DNA of 64,000 bases from Cristatella mucedo (GCA_009760855.2 WPIO01000009.1:5898001-5962000), one strand, 5' to 3'; positions 1 to 33,118 are shown, counted from the first letter of the stretch. Notes: generated from the letters alone by a model not told the origin. Program-made: numbers and translations.

Positions 1-824
1 AGGCGGCGCCGGTGGCGTCGGCGTGGTGGATTTACCGCAGTCTGGCATTGTGATCGAACGCAAGCGAATGGTAGGGCGGCCTCCTGGCACTGCGAGGCCT
101 CGGGTTGCGCACGCGCCCGAACGCGCGCGCGCGGGCGCTCGGGAATTCTCGCAGAATAATGGACGCCGCCGCCGCCGCCGCCAGGTCACCGACATGGCTG
201 CGGCGGCCATCTCGATGCTGAGCGCCAATCGGAAACGGGGCAGCGGGCGATGATGCCGCAGACGGCCTTGCGCAGAATGCCGCGCGCTAGACCGCCGCGC
301 GGAGTCGCATTGAACGCCCTGCCTGCGGCGAGTGGATCGCGCCAATCGGCGCGGCCGGCGTCCGCGGAATCGTTGTTGCGGCGGCGGCGGCGGCGCCCCA
401 CTGAATGCTGGCCAGGGCGCGCCGATCGTTACCGGCATCGATCTCGCGCGTCGTCGCGCGGCGGTGGCCTCCTGTCCCGCACCGGCTCGCCGCGAGTCCG
501 GCTGCACGCACGCCGCTGCATTCGCTCCGATGGCCACGGTAAGGCGAGCGAGCGCAGCACGGCGACGCGCGCGCTCGCTCGGGCGCGCTCGGCTGCAGCG
601 TCTCTCGGCGCTGCGCCGCCCGCTTTCAGCGCGGCCGCCGCGTGTGGCAGCGGCGGCCCACGCGCCCAGCGGCCGTCGCCTCCCTTCCGCCTCGTCGGCG
701 TTCTACTGAACGTCCGCCCCGCCCGCCCGGCGACGACGCGCGGCATGGCGCGCGGGCGCGCGCACCAGCTCGCCGCGGTGCGCGCGTCGGTCGCCGCCAA
801 CCTTGGCCCGCGCCTCTTTCGCAG
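1..824 (+). other. Upstream intron sequence of CROCC, GC-rich
   Basis: This very GC- and CpG-rich stretch ends in the acceptor of exon A (cctctttcgcag at 813-824). I read all frames for the residues expected just before exon A in rootletin and did not find them, so the preceding exon is taken to lie outside the window. Open frames here are arginine/alanine-rich artefacts of (CGC)n composition. Confidence 0.6.
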
Positions 825-20478
<19,654 letters not shown>

Positions 20479-21403
20479 GCGCCCGCGCGTGCGTGAGCGC
20501 ACTCGTTCGCCGAATCTCCGGTCGAACGCTTGCGGATGACGTGCCCTGAAAGTTGTTTCTTCGCGCGTTGAGTTTCAGTTCTGCCTCCGCGCGAACGCGA
20601 TGACCCCGAGGAAGATGATGACGTACCGCTTTCTGTTATGCCTTTATGAAACCGTCCAGCAGTTAGTAATCAATCGAGTGTGCCCGAGCAGTTGCAGTGA
20701 CCCGCGCTGGTGGCGTAGATTATTTTTTACTCCGTAGCACCCGGTACAGGAACGCATGCCTCGTCGCCTGCGCTTTCCTCGTGACTAGTAGACCCCGCGT
20801 TGAGCACCGATGACGGCTACCAAGCAGACTCGCTGTGATAGCTCGTGTATACCGTGTTTTGCCTGGTTCGCTGTGCCTCCACTATTTACTTCTCCTCTTC
20901 GTAGACACCGCGTGGAGCGGCGCGAGTACATCCGCCCTCGTTCGAACTGCGGACAGCCATCCGCTTTAGGCCGTCGCGCCGAGCTCCGCCGAGATGTGTA
21001 GCGAGCGGTGGCGAGCGTGTCGCGAAACCATCGAAGCTTTTACATCCGCTTCCGGCTCGCCGCTCGGGCAAATGCTCTGCGACGTGAACGCCATGTGGCA
21101 CCGCCATGTGGGTCCGCTCGTTTCGCGCGCGCGCCCGCGCGGTCGCATCCGCACGGCCGTAGCTCGGACGCTGCTTTAAATTGTAGCCCTGATTTGCTGG
21201 CACTGGTTGCTGTGGACGAGAATTCCCAAATATATAACCTGGTTTTCGAAACAAAACTAATTAATCCTGCGAAAGCAAGCCGCGGTCTCCTAGTTGTATC
21301 AGCGAAGCACGCGGTCCGACGAAGGCTCCGCCCCGCCGGGCCGCTGTGAGTGTGGCGCTGCAAAGGACGAACCCGCTGCACCGGTTTCACTCAGAAAAAT
21401 AAA
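20479..21403 (+). other. CROCC: Probable CROCC 3' UTR with AATAAA
   Basis: No coding frame is supported after the stop. The first AATAAA on this strand that I found is at 21398-21403, about 920 bp downstream. Its assignment as the poly(A) signal is inference. Confidence 0.4.
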
Positions 21404-21489
21404 TGCTCGATTGCAAGAGCGATACTTTATGGGGATATCCACGGCGCATGCGAGAAAGTGTAAGGGACAAAGCGAAAGACATGACAGGC

Positions 21490-21781
<292 letters not shown>

Positions 21782-22199
21782 CGAGAGGCGAGATAAACCG
21801 AAACAAGAATCCGCGGGAAAGTTAAAAGGGCGGAAGTGAACGCGGAAACGGGAAAATGACCGCGCGTACCCACGGACTGCGAGCTAAATGAAGCCTGCCG
21901 CACAACATATAAGATATGTTTATGTATATGCGTTTACGTATATGGAGGAGTGAATGATATCGTACCCGTATCATTAGAAAAAGCTTTTAAACCACGCTAG
22001 CCCTACTCCGACGACATCTGTCGACATCTCTCAGGGAGAAGTGCGGTTGAATAGCGACGGCTAGGTGAAAGCTACTTCCGGCACATGCCCGTGCGAAATC
22101 GGTTCGTTGAATGACGATAGCTTGACCTCGTTCAGGAATGCTGGATTGATGGACGCGGCGAAATGAGGTCATTGATAATAGATCAGGGCGCGTCGCAGA

Positions 22200-22433
22200 C
22201 GTAATCTCTGCGAAAGCTTCCGCGTATGCTTGTAAATGACGGCCAGCAAATCCACCGTCACCGCCGCATTGCTCCCGATGCGCAGGGCAGCGCGCTGCTG
22301 CACGTGGCCGCCGCTCACGCGATTTTCCTTAAGCGGCAGCGCCGCCGCAGCCGAGAGCCGATTACTGCTAGGTGAGCGTCCGCCGCTCGAATCGAAGCCG
22401 CCGCTCCGACGACGCCGCCGCTTCGCCCGGGCA

Positions 22434-22475
<42 letters not shown>

Positions 22476-22830
22476 TCGATTGCTCGTGGGGCGACGAGGG
22501 CAGCCGCAGACGTCCGGCGGAGAATCCGGTGAGGCTCGCGAGGCTGACACCGCGCGCACCGACGCAACGCCACTGCAGACCCATCGAGCGGCGAGCACTG
22601 TGGCGGAAGTGAGCGAGCGAACGGTCGGCCGCCGGGAGCGAGGATCTCGCCGGCGAAAGGAGATATTAAAGCCAAACGCCGCGCCCGAGCCCGGCCGAGC
22701 GCCACTTCCTGACGCTGCTGCGCAGGCGCGCTGGAGCAGGTTCAGGAGCGCTGGGTAGGCGCCGCCGCTATGCGATCGCCGGCCCCGCTCCCCAAGTGAG
22801 CCGGGCAACGCGAAAGCCGAGAGGCGAGGA
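22200..22830. promoter_or_regulatory. Isolated GC/CpG-rich island
   Basis: CpG-rich block with a (GGC)n run at about 22437-22475 and the NRF1-like string tgcgcaggcgc at about 22718. An ETS-like acttccgg lies just outside at about 22073. No gene could be read from it on either strand. Long Ala and Arg frames come from the triplet repeat. It could be a promoter or merely the edge of the GC-rich domain. Confidence 0.35.
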
Positions 22831-24820
22831 GTTGTAGCCCGACCCTATGCCATTATTTCCGCCAACAGCATACTTACTGATATTTCTCAAAGATTAATTG
22901 AATGATTGCATCCAAATTGGCGCAACGACAAGAGGAACATAAGCTACCGTTTGATGTAACCGTTGCTATTATGATGACCTTATGAAGACCTGCAAGAGTC
23001 AAGGTCACATTTTCCACTAGACCTCAGAAAAACATGGCTATATTATAAAATCAATGGATTCAATATCAGTAGCTGTACATATATGAAAACCCCTCAAAAG
23101 ATAGCGGACACGGCGTCACATTCTTAACTTCTAAACAGAAATTAAACAAAGTTACATGACATGTCCACTTTTGGAGTCCATCAAAATCAAAGTTCAAGGA
23201 CCTTTGGGACACGCGTAGCTTATACGTAATGGCCCATGACGCAAATACAAGCAATTCAGATGTGAAAGCAAGTGATGCCAACCTATTTTTAAAAATTCCC
23301 GTCGACCGGTAGGGTTTTGGCCAAGCTGTAGAATTGACAAGACACGCAATACCACAGTTGGGAATATTGTCAGAGAAGGCAACTGAATAGCTGTAGACGC
23401 ATGCAAGTGATGATAAAGAAGTGCGTGCTACTCATTCTACCGCTATGAACTTTGAAGCACATACATGGGAGCGTGCACTTTGAATTTCACGTTTACTGAA
23501 TCACTATTAGCCTATCTATGACATTTTCAGGACAGTGAGTGAAATGATGACAATGGCTTAGCATGACAAGCACAGATAATTCTTGATGGAAATTAGTCTG
23601 TCTACTAGGTTTGAATATGCACGAGTGACGGCTGGAATAAAGTGCAAGCGCAAAATATTACGCTTTCCGAATTCCATGTTAATCAATCAACTAAAATCGA
23701 AGGTGTGACATCTATACAATGGCAGGGGTGGAGTTGAAAACCGGAGCAGTGATGCGTGATTGTTAGGGATTATGTACGTAAGCTGGATGACAACTACGCT
23801 AGCGCTATGCGTCACGCAAAAAATTCAATAAAAAGACAGATACAGATCTTAAGAAAAAGGTTAGCCTTACAAGGCTCTTCGATAGCATCGACAGAACCTG
23901 TTCACGACAGCTCCGATGCGGCGGCCGAAATAGACCCTGGCCCGCTTAAACTGAGCGTTAGCCAAAACAAATCTCCAGCTATTAACGGCCTAAAATGAGA
24001 AGCTGAAGTCACCTTAATTTCTCTTGAATATAATCGAATTAAAATTTGAGATTCCTAGTGAACGAAGCGCTAGTTTACTCCAAGTAACCAGGCCGCTTAG
24101 CGGCAGCCGCATGGGCCCCAGTCAGCATGTTCCCTCATTGCAAATGGCCGTCGCAGGAAACGGGTCGGCGGTCACATGATTCAGTAGGTGCGTTGTTAAC
24201 GGATGCTTTAATTACCTCGGCCCCCCCGCGGCAGTAAATTCAATACCGTATCCTTAAATATAGTCAAGTTGCCGAACAATAGTCACTTCCGGTTTGTGGA
24301 CCTGTGTAAACATGCTAATGTAAATATATGTATGGCTATGCAGGCGTGATCGGGTTTACTCTTTTTGATTATTATACACTGGAACTACTGGTGGGACTGT
24401 TGACCGTGAGGAGGCGTGTCATTTTTTTAATTTAAGGTTTTCCACAGTTTCAAGTGATGATCTGCGCATTCATTTAGGGCTGAGTAGCTTTTATTCACAA
24501 ATTTCGCCGAAAAACGCCATTTCTTTCGAATTCCGTTCACAAAAACTCATATCGTTGAGGTCAATACACTATTTCCCTATTTTCGGTTTAATCAGGTCTT
24601 ACAACATAATTTTATTTACCATGTTCCGGTCATCTGTCAATCACCTAAACTTGGAATTGCAGTTATAACTAGTTTGTCTTTTAATAGTCGCACCTCGGGT
24701 AGTGCGATCATAATCGTTCAGCCCGCTATGATTGGATGGCTAAGGCGGGGTCAAAGTTCAGCACTCAACGGTAGCGGACTGCCCCTTGACAAATCCCTGG
24801 CTACGCCTACGAATAGAACA
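22831..24820. other. AT-rich intergenic DNA, nothing recognised
   Basis: About 2 kb with no credible coding frame, repeat or RNA gene visible by eye. It marks the drop in GC content after the CROCC side. Confidence 0.5.
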
Positions 24821-24908
24821 GCCAATACTGCATCATTTGTATATACAACAATGTCAGATCTGCTATGGATGCAGTGCTCATAGAAGGCTACTCAGCAAGG
24901 TCGCCAAC
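24821..24908 (+). repeat. Interspersed repeat core, copy 1
   Basis: About 88 bp around tcagatctgctatgg that recurs in reverse orientation at 25191-25277. Family unknown. Confidence 0.6.
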
Positions 24909-25190
24909 GAATGTTTATATTTACGTTAAATAATTACGTTTTAGTTAACTCTTTAGCTTAGGGTTTCGGACTTTGGATTTAGTATTTAACGGTTGTATAT
25001 TTTTGGGGTTGTCGGCTTATGTTTTACCGGTTAGATTTGATATTTCTTGGGTTTGAGTTTCTGGGTTCAGAATTGAGGTCTTAGTGTTCCGTATTTAGGT
25101 ATTAGAGAGAGAGAGAGAGATATTAAATATTAACATTAAATATATATTAAAAATTAAATATTAAAAAAAATATTAAAAATATTAACATAA

Positions 25191-25277
25191 GCTGGCGAGC
25201 ATGTTGAACAGCCTGTATGAGCAGTTTGCCCATAGCAGATCTGAAATTAGGGTATGAAAAAATGACGCCATATTAGC
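25191..25277 (-). repeat. Interspersed repeat core, copy 2 (inverted)
   Basis: Reverse complement of the copy at 24821-24908, sharing tcagatctgctatgg and the flanking ctcata..ggct pattern. The 280 bp between them is AT-rich and holds a short GA run near 25106. Confidence 0.6.
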
Positions 25278-26589
25278 TGAATAGAATGGCCCGGAAATGC
25301 CGGTGCTGAAATGCGAAGCGGTTTCTTGATTGCGGGCAATATGATGAAAATGGCGTGGAGATGAATTGGATTTACGAAGGCCCCTAACTTGAGCTGAAAT
25401 AGAGGTTCTGTCTCGCAGGGCAGAAACCACGAAGTCTTATCGAGACAGAACCATGACCTCTCGATTGTAATTTTTAGATACGATCTGGAGGTCACCTCAA
25501 TTATCGGAGCCACGCTGCTGACGCCATAGAATAATATATTGTCGATAGGAGGCTTCCCTTAGGTTTCAATACTAGCACCACCATAATGGTACAGGAACAT
25601 GTTTTGCAGGCGGCCGAGGTGGGGGTGCGTTTGGCAAAGGCCGTGGGAGTTGCGTGTAACTGTCACGCAGGTCAGATGCAGGTCACCAAGGTGAAATGTC
25701 AGAATCTCCCGCCGATGTTCGGTTGTGCTCACATCGGCCGTGCGGTCCGTTGCCGGTTGCATTTCATACATCCGGACCAGGCATTGCGCACTTAAAGGTA
25801 GCACTCAGATTCAGGCAGCGCTGTAAGAGCGAAAGAAATTGCGAAAGCTCATTCAGCTCTAACGAGGTTTACTAATAGGTAAGCCCACGAGGCTGTGCAC
25901 TGTTTTTTTGTAATGAGTCCCGTGCTCGTGCTTGCGGCTGAAGTAAGCTCGATTAGCTGCCATCGCTACAGACCGAAGACGGCGATGTTTGCAGCTGCTT
26001 CTGTTTACGCAATGCTTCTGCTTTTCAAACTGCTCCTGCTTTTGTTTTCATTCTGTTTCATCCATGTTTCATCGCGCACAGATTCTCAGATGTTCGTAGT
26101 TTCAAGAACTTCAGACTGAACAGCCCCGCAGTAATTGAAATCTGGTATAGGCCAGCTGCCTTTGCTGGCTCTCTTAGATAGTAAAAGGTACGGTATTGAG
26201 CAGTATTTTTGAGCACTGCTCCTCCTTTTTTGTCAAAAAACTGTAACAAGAGTTAATTCCGTCGATGTTAATTGGAGATACCAAAGTGTGACCATCCACA
26301 AAGGATTGTAATTTAGTTGACCTCATTTAATAACCAATCGAGGCTTGGCATTTTCTTTGTGCAACCATGTCACACAGATAGTGACGTTCACTCTTAGCCC
26401 TGGATTAGGGAATGCTTACCATAGTTAGCTAAAGATCCCACTAGTTCCCCAGTTTTCTTTGGACCACAGACTACTGTAGCTCTCTATATGAGCAGGGCTG
26501 CCGAAAAAAAATACATTAATTAACTTCTCTTTTGGGTAATGCATTTGACGCCATGTTGATCTGTAGGTACAAAGAATACGTCGCGTGCC
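25278..26589. other. Intergenic DNA, nothing recognised
   Basis: Short open frames only. No family could be assigned. Confidence 0.5.
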
Positions 26590-26900
26590 ATAATGCATCT
26601 CCGCCTGTAACTCCACAAAGCCATAAAGCCTACGAGGGTGTTACGCAGAAGTTTTGTATAGCCCACTCACAGCCTAAGCGGCTTTTGGTTCGCATTCGGT
26701 TGCCAACAGACTTCGTCTCACGCAAGAAAGAGAAAGTGGGAAGCATAGTAGATTTAGGAGAGCAGTTGAGGTAGAGAGTAACGTGGAAGTAACAGCTCAG
26801 GACCGCTGAAAAGGATGAGCCATAGTTGGCAGCAGGAGATTAGCTGTCGTTGCGTAAGAATTGTGGAAGTGAGTTCCACAGTCTAGCTGCATTCTTTGCT
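26590..26900 (-). mobile_element. LINE family B, 3' end
   Basis: Reverse copy of the family B 3' end (ctccgcctgtaactccacaa then gtggaagtgagttccacagt). Closely parallel to 17904-18259. Confidence 0.8.
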
Positions 26901-26964
26901 AAACGACCTGCAATGGCTCATGATTGACCAGCGTCTTAGTTTTACTTATTGAGTCTTCATCTCA

Positions 26965-27435
26965 CTGTAATATTAATAATATTTGTACAACGCCCGAAGA
27001 GAACTAAATCTATTTCTGGGCAATTTATATACGCTGTAAGCGAAGCAGATCAATATAATTAAGGATACCATGCACTCTGCGTCAGTGAGTGGAGGCCGCA
27101 ACGAAGAGCAATTCACAAGAGCCCACGTGAACACTGTGAAGAACAAAGTCTGTTCTTAGCTTCTATTTAAATGTCGAGTCTGGGGATGTCTTAAATTTAG
27201 ACGGGAGTAAGTTACAGGCTTTGGGAGCACACTAACGAATGGCATAGTATTCAAAGTTCTAGGTTGGTTCGAGGCATAGCTAAACTACTTGAGTCAGCAG
27301 AGTGACGGACGGTACAATGCCTAGCCTGATTGGGAAGTAGTTATGACAGGTAGACTAGAGCAAGAGAATTAAGGGACCTAAAACTGAGCGACAGAACCTT
27401 GAATTTGACACGCTGCTTTACGGGATTTCTCCACC
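26965..27435 (-). mobile_element. LINE family A, 3' end
   Basis: The tail on the minus strand reads AGCGCCC..GGGCGTT, then coding remnants PVKQRVKFKVLSLSFRSLNS that match the C-terminal region of the element at 43650-45915. It is cut abruptly near 27435. Confidence 0.75.
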
Positions 27436-29031
27436 AGGCCAGGCCGCCATCTGACGCTTGGGAAAGGCCGGCCAGCGCTTGCTGGGTTGATTTAGGTTGG
27501 CGGCCACAGCTCCCAGTTCCCCAGTGTACCCATAAGTCTGTGACAAAGGCAATTAGGGTCATGCAAGGAAGGCAACTACAAATTTTCGCCGCCAGAACGA
27601 GCATTTGGCCTTCCGACGAAAGAAGTCGCAATGTGAGACGCTATTACCGTTTTTGGGAGGAGTAGAGGTAAATCAGGTTCGTTCAACCGTGGCTAGTCCA
27701 TTACCCAGATCGGGCCACAAGGCAGTAGCCCTTAAAGTGCCTGCGGCGACGCTTAGCAACCGCTTCGAGCCCTTCGCTGCCATGGCTTGCGTTATAGCAC
27801 ATAACCCCCTGGATAGGCTAGAACGCGTGTGACATTCCACCGAGCAGACTTGGCGTCAGGCGTCATGGGTGCTGAGAGGAGTGACACGGCTCGCCGTATC
27901 GGCGCCAAACACTTTATTATCAAATACAGGAGCTTAGCCGAGTCTGGAAGCCGAAGAAGGCGGCACAGGACAAGTAGCGTTAGTACTTCCGCACACTCGG
28001 TGCTGTCATCGGAGCTGCAACGGGCATGCGGACCAAAAGTACACTCTCATCCTACTTCGGCGGCTGCCAACCGACCGAGCAACGCTGTGACCGTATCCGA
28101 GGCTGGTGACGACGCCACCGGCATGTCGTCTGACTGATCCTCCGAAGTAGTTCCGAGGGCCGAGCTGCAAGCAGCACCGGTAGTTTGGTGCTGAGTGCGG
28201 TGGGTCAGCTCAAAGATAAACCCACCGCACAAGCCTTCAGCCATCAGCTTCCTCCTCGTTGGCCCACGTCTTTTGGCGCTACCGAGTGCCGCGTTGGCAC
28301 AACAGTCTGGCTGAAAAAGCGCTGGCGTTCGCTCGCCTCGCGAGACATACTGGATCAGAGGACTTTAGAACGCCGAACGCGGCAGCGCGGTGACCGCATC
28401 GGTATAGCTAGTGGCTTGAGAAATATCCTCGCATTCAACTTATTTCGACAAGCTGCCTCCGTCATTTTAATCGCACAAGTCTAGGCATTGGCCGGCTTGT
28501 CATTATCGATCGCCGAGGCTCCAAGTACTCCCTTCCACCTGGATCGGCGTGTACGCTGCCATCGACGCTGATCCGATTTAAGCCACTCCCAACAGATACG
28601 GTGCCGCTGGTACACAGTCGCGTAATGAGAGAGTCTGTGGGAGTAATAGTTTCTGTACTTTTAACAAGCCCTGTCCATTGCAGTGGTACGATGGAACCGT
28701 TCTATTCACATTTTTAAGGCGTGGATCCATTTTAAATAGATTCGGTCCGATAGACGGGTCTGACCATCGGTGCTAAGCGAAATTCTATTGGCATTCTAAA
28801 TACGGCAGTACTAATTGCTGAAAACACATGCGCTTCTGGAGCCCGTGCAGTTTTCTCTCGGCTTCAGCATTTTGCAGAAGCTGCATTAGTAGAGGGCAAC
28901 TGCTCTACTTTACGGATCCTGTCAATCAAGAGCCGGTTCATTGATATCCACGATCGATCAAGCAAAATGATGAAGATGGCTTGGCTTGAAAAGGGCGGTG
29001 AAACAGGTCGAGCTTCTCGAAGCCGCAATTT
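27436..29031. other. Intergenic DNA, nothing recognised
   Basis: Moderate GC with frames of up to about 100 codons, but no family resemblance that I can name. Confidence 0.45.
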
Positions 29032-29112
29032 ATTTTGCTGCAAATGTAAAGCGCCTAGAAATTGAGTTCTCTGAGGGCGCTTTATCAGGTACATTATATT
29101 ATTATTATTAGT
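29032..29112 (+). repeat. LINE family A 3'-tail fragment
   Basis: gcaaatgtaaagcgcctaga .. gagttctctgagggcgcttt, then an (ATT)n end. The outer stem AGCGCC/GGCGCT is intact. Confidence 0.8.
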
Positions 29113-29799
29113 GCAGACGCACTGCGACCGAACGTATCCGTAGCCAATGTCTGAGCAAAGTCAAAGGTCAATAGGTAGAAAGCCGAAGGTATTCTGGCGA
29201 TCAAAGACTAACCTCGATTACCTAGCCCAAGAGAGTAAAATCGAAGCTCTAATGCACGAGACAGGAGTTTGGCTTCCTGCAATGGGCCGCTGCAGTCAAT
29301 GAAAGGGATGCCCAGGTAATGGCTGCTCGCGTGAAGTCAGCTACAAGCAATCGCGTACAGATCAGGCCCGCACTCACCCACCGCCAGTACAGCCACTGGC
29401 CCACAAAGCGCCGCGAAGCTAATCCGCAGCGACCCAAAAGCGGCTTGCGGAAGGCGTGCCTTGTACTTCAAACTCCCAAGGGAAGTCTGATAGCAATCAG
29501 TCAGAGCAGTAGCTGCGTCCTTTTGGGAGTGGGGCGGAGGGGAGGGGCTAAGGGAGGGGAGGGGCTGCCTCGCTAGGGCTGCGGCTAGACAGGTTTCCCA
29601 GGCTGCTGCCCGGTTGCTTGCACGGGGGGGGGGCGGGGCGGGCGGGGGGGCGGGGCGGGGGCGGGGCCTCTTGGCTTCTGCTCGAGCCGAAGCCAAAAGG
29701 CCCCGTAGGACAAATTGAAAGGAGAGGCGGCCTGCATATCTTTGCATGGCCAGGTCGAGGAGGACTGCCGATACTGGCACGCTTGGGGACGAATTTTGT
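29113..29799. other. Intergenic DNA with a G-rich block
   Basis: About 29520-29672 is strongly G-rich on the plus strand (repeated ggggcgggg-type runs) and could form G-quadruplexes. The remainder is not recognised. Confidence 0.6.
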
Positions 29800-30680
29800 G
29801 ACTCTCAAAATGGCGAGGTTATTTGGTTTAAGTCATTGGTTCAGTTCGTTTGCCAGCTTCTGTCTGCAGTTGTAGCATGGCATCAAGGCCGGCGAAGGAC
29901 TTCTGGCCGGCAATCTCTCCATCGTTACGTTCTAAGCAGTAGGCACCGTTGGGTCGCCTCTGTGCGCTAACTGAAACGTTTGCGTAGTCGCAGGAAGCGT
30001 AGCAAAATGTTCAACGTGGAGCAAAGTGGTCTCTGGACAGAGGTCTTACTTAAGTTGCAGCGGCAGTCACGACACAGCATCAGCGTTAGCATGATCTTCT
30101 GACCGCCTTTACCCGATGCTATATGTGTATGCATACAACACCGCTGCCCAATGCTAAATACACACGGCAGCCATTGCCAGAATGCCGGTTTTAGGGCCGA
30201 GGATTGTAACGAGTGGGCGGTGATCGGTAAGCAGCAGGAACTTCCGCCAGTGCAAATATAGATAAAAACGCATAATGCTGAAAATTAGTGGCACGACCTA
30301 CTTTTCTATCTGCGAATAGTTTTTTCTCGCTAGTGCATAGCGTACGGTAAGCGAAGGCGATGGACCTCTCCCGTGCGTCGGCTAATCGATGTGATGAAAA
30401 CAGCACCCTGTCCTTAAGACGACTCGTCGAAAGCTAGCGCGGGCATTTCATTGCGGCTGTATGCTGCCAGGAAGCTTTCAGAGCTAATCATGTCCTTGAA
30501 TTTTGTGAAAGCCAGCTGGCAGCGAACAGTCAATAGCCACATGCTTTGCTTTTGAAGGAATTCATATAAAAGGTGCAATACCTGTGCTAAGTTGGGCAAG
30601 AATACTCGACAGAATGGTCTCACCTCTATAAATAACCGGAAGCCACTGACGTCGTTGCAGGCGGGGCGTTTTTATGGCTG
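29800..30680 (-). mobile_element. Ty3/Gypsy-like RT-RNase H remnant
   Basis: On the minus strand, FLPNLAQVLHLLYEFLQK leads to AYSRNEMPALAFDESS and, after frameshifts, SSCCLPITAHSLQ (compare LLTDH) and NADAVSRLPL. This is the order of the end of reverse transcriptase into RNase H in Ty3/Gypsy elements. Many stops and frameshifts; not functional. Confidence 0.75.
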
Positions 30681-31754
30681 CCACGTTGTCCTCATTGAAA
30701 TACTTGTAGTCGGCTGAAATCAAAGCAATAGATTCGAAAGACTGCTTCCAGATACGGGAGGCAGCTTGAAATTAAAGGTCGAGCGTGTAAGAATAGCGAC
30801 CCAACCTCCAGTTGTGATTAATCTACGGTTGTGAAAGAAGGAGAAGCCTGTCGGGGTTGCGTCATCAATGGTCAGGAAGTTTACTGATTTGTAGCTAGGT
30901 TTCAGTCTAGGCGAGCAGGTCGAGGTCTTTTTTTCAGAATAAGATCGCTTGTTAGTAGGGGATTCTTGCACATAATTGGAGGATTCAAAGACAGACGTTA
31001 AGTTGGGCCGCCGAAGTTATAGCAGGCCTGGTCGCTACTAAGTTAGAGAGATTCACAGCAATGTTCGAGGGAGAGCGCGGTGATTGCGGTGAACAATTCC
31101 AGACAAGGAGTCTCACCAAGTGAGCGGGCACTTAGCTTGTAGTACCCGCCTAGCCAGCAGTCTCACAGCTCGCGGCCCCTCGGCGGCTCCGGGCCGCTCT
31201 TTCTTTTTACGGTATAACTCAAGGATCTTGGCAACAGCAATACAATCTAGGAATGCATTTGAACGACGACAACGAAGTGATAGCGGGTCTACGCAGGATC
31301 GTAACTAAGAAGCATGCTACTAGTCGCCGGTGTATTTAAAGCCGACCGGCGTGGCTGAGCCAGATCGAAGAGGAAAGCGTTTAAATGACCACGGGCACGT
31401 GATCTTTTACATGCTATGTTCAAACGACAAAAGGATAAGCTTTATAAAGGGTTTAGCTGTATTGGCTGGACGGTTCTGACAGCGGCGTGAAACAACGCAG
31501 TTGCAAGGAAGGAGAGCAGTATCATGTTTGACCCGTAGTTTGTGCATTATAAACCCGTGAACTATTTAATTCAAACATATAAAGCATTGTTGACACACTT
31601 TTGAGAACGGCATAGTCCCTTTCAGGGTCACCGGATAGAAGAGAAAACATTTTACTTCCTTAAATTTTCGCTATGAAAGTGCATGGTGTGCGTGCTAATC
31701 TTCCTGAACAAACTCACCAAGTTGTAAAAGCTCCAGTGCAATCAGCATTCAAAA
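30681..31754. other. Intergenic DNA, nothing recognised
   Basis: No coding family, repeat or RNA seen. Confidence 0.45.
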
Positions 31755-32245
31755 ATGTGTTATTCTTTCTCTATTAACCAAATAATGGGCCTGATAATTG
31801 GCCATCATTTTTATGCTCACAATTCTCAGCTGTTATTGCTTAAACAGGCGGAGTCTGCTGCCGCGAATGATAAACTGAATGCTTGCCTTGCAGATATTCG
31901 ATTCCGAATGTCGGCTAATTTCGTTAAAATAAATGGCTATAAAACTGAACTACTACTGATAAGACACCTAAAGCGTGTGGGTGAACTACAAGGCTTTGCT
32001 GATCTAGTAGATGAAGCAGCTGTATGCCATCACCTTGCGCTCGGAATTTATGTGTCGTCTTGGACTACTTCCTAAATTTATAAAGCTTTATTAAGTAACT
32101 GCTTCAACAGGTGGCAATCAAATCCAATTCTTATCCAAGATTAGGAACTGTCTTCCACAATGGCTTGCAAATATTCAACTAGCTCCTTAGTTCTGTCTCG
32201 GCAAGGGTATTGTAATTTAGTTTTTTTCTGGGCTACCAATAAAAA
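31755..32245 (+). mobile_element. LINE family B remnant (degraded)
   Basis: Diverged copy: GHHFYAHNSQLLLLKQ corresponds to the [13 protein letters not shown] region of the copy at 39640. The catalytic Asp-Asp is lost, with frame breaks around 32060 and a truncated 3' side. Confidence 0.75.
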
Positions 32246-32965
32246 GTCACTCGGAGAGGACAGCAGGAGCTTGATATGATTGCAAGGCATTGCTTGTGGC
32301 CTGCTTAGCGATTTGTCTTGCTATTAGGCTCTTACGATCCACGTTATTGAACACACCTTCGCACGAGCTAACTGGTTATGAAATTCTCGTAAAGACGTGC
32401 GACGCTGTTATCGATGTTTTGGCCTCGTTGAGTGGGCTATCGACAGACGCCAGTTTTCTTATTCAAACACTTGACAATTCTACTTACACGACAGACAGCG
32501 AATTCCTAAATAACTGCTTTTGACACTCCTTAGTATTGATGGAGCTCTAATTCCTACGGGATTCCTACTTGCTAGCGTCTTCGGTTAGTGCGTCGCAAAT
32601 ACGGTGGTTGAGGTCCAAAAATTACGCAAGCCTCAGCCAAGACTCGGCAGCAGAAAACGGCGAACAAGTGCAAGCGATCGAGGGCTCAACCGTTTCCAAG
32701 CAACGCCGTCTTTCTTGCGTCGAAAGGAGCAGCGAATGACTTGACCGGCCAAACCACCATCAACGCGTTCCGTGCGAGTCCGCGTTTATGGGACACTCGG
32801 AGCTCGGCGTACATAAATAACAATATGGGGCGGCGAGCGGTACAGGCTATAGCGGTGTATCTAGCGGTTAGGCGGACAGGTTTCATGCCACCGTTAATGG
32901 CGTCAGCGGAGCGTGGCCGGAGTGAAGTGCGTCGTCGAGGGCTATTTCCTACCTCTCTAACGACG
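32246..32965. other. Intergenic DNA, nothing recognised
   Basis: No supported feature. The frames present show no family signature. Confidence 0.45.
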
Positions 32966-33118
32966 TCGAGCTGGTTTGGTCCAGCGGTTAAGGTGCTCGC
33001 TCGCCCCACCCCCCCCGACCGAGGTCTGGCTGAGGTCGTGGGCTCGAGCCCCGAGGCATATGTGAAGCGCCTGACTAAGTTCTCTTGGGGTGCTATGCAA
33101 ATGAATTATATTTTTTAA
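32966..33118 (+). repeat. tRNA-derived SINE (family 1), well preserved
   Basis: A-box-like ggtccagcggttaaggtgct, B-box-like cgtgggctcgagccccg, then gaagcgcctgactaagttct and gggtgctatgcaaatgaatt with a T-rich end. The best-preserved copy together with 54114-54266. Confidence 0.8.

Noticed and set aside
22169-22705. Minus-strand open frame of about 178 codons in the GC island
   Set aside because: A poly-Ala run from (GGC)n and no recognisable domain; not supported as a gene.
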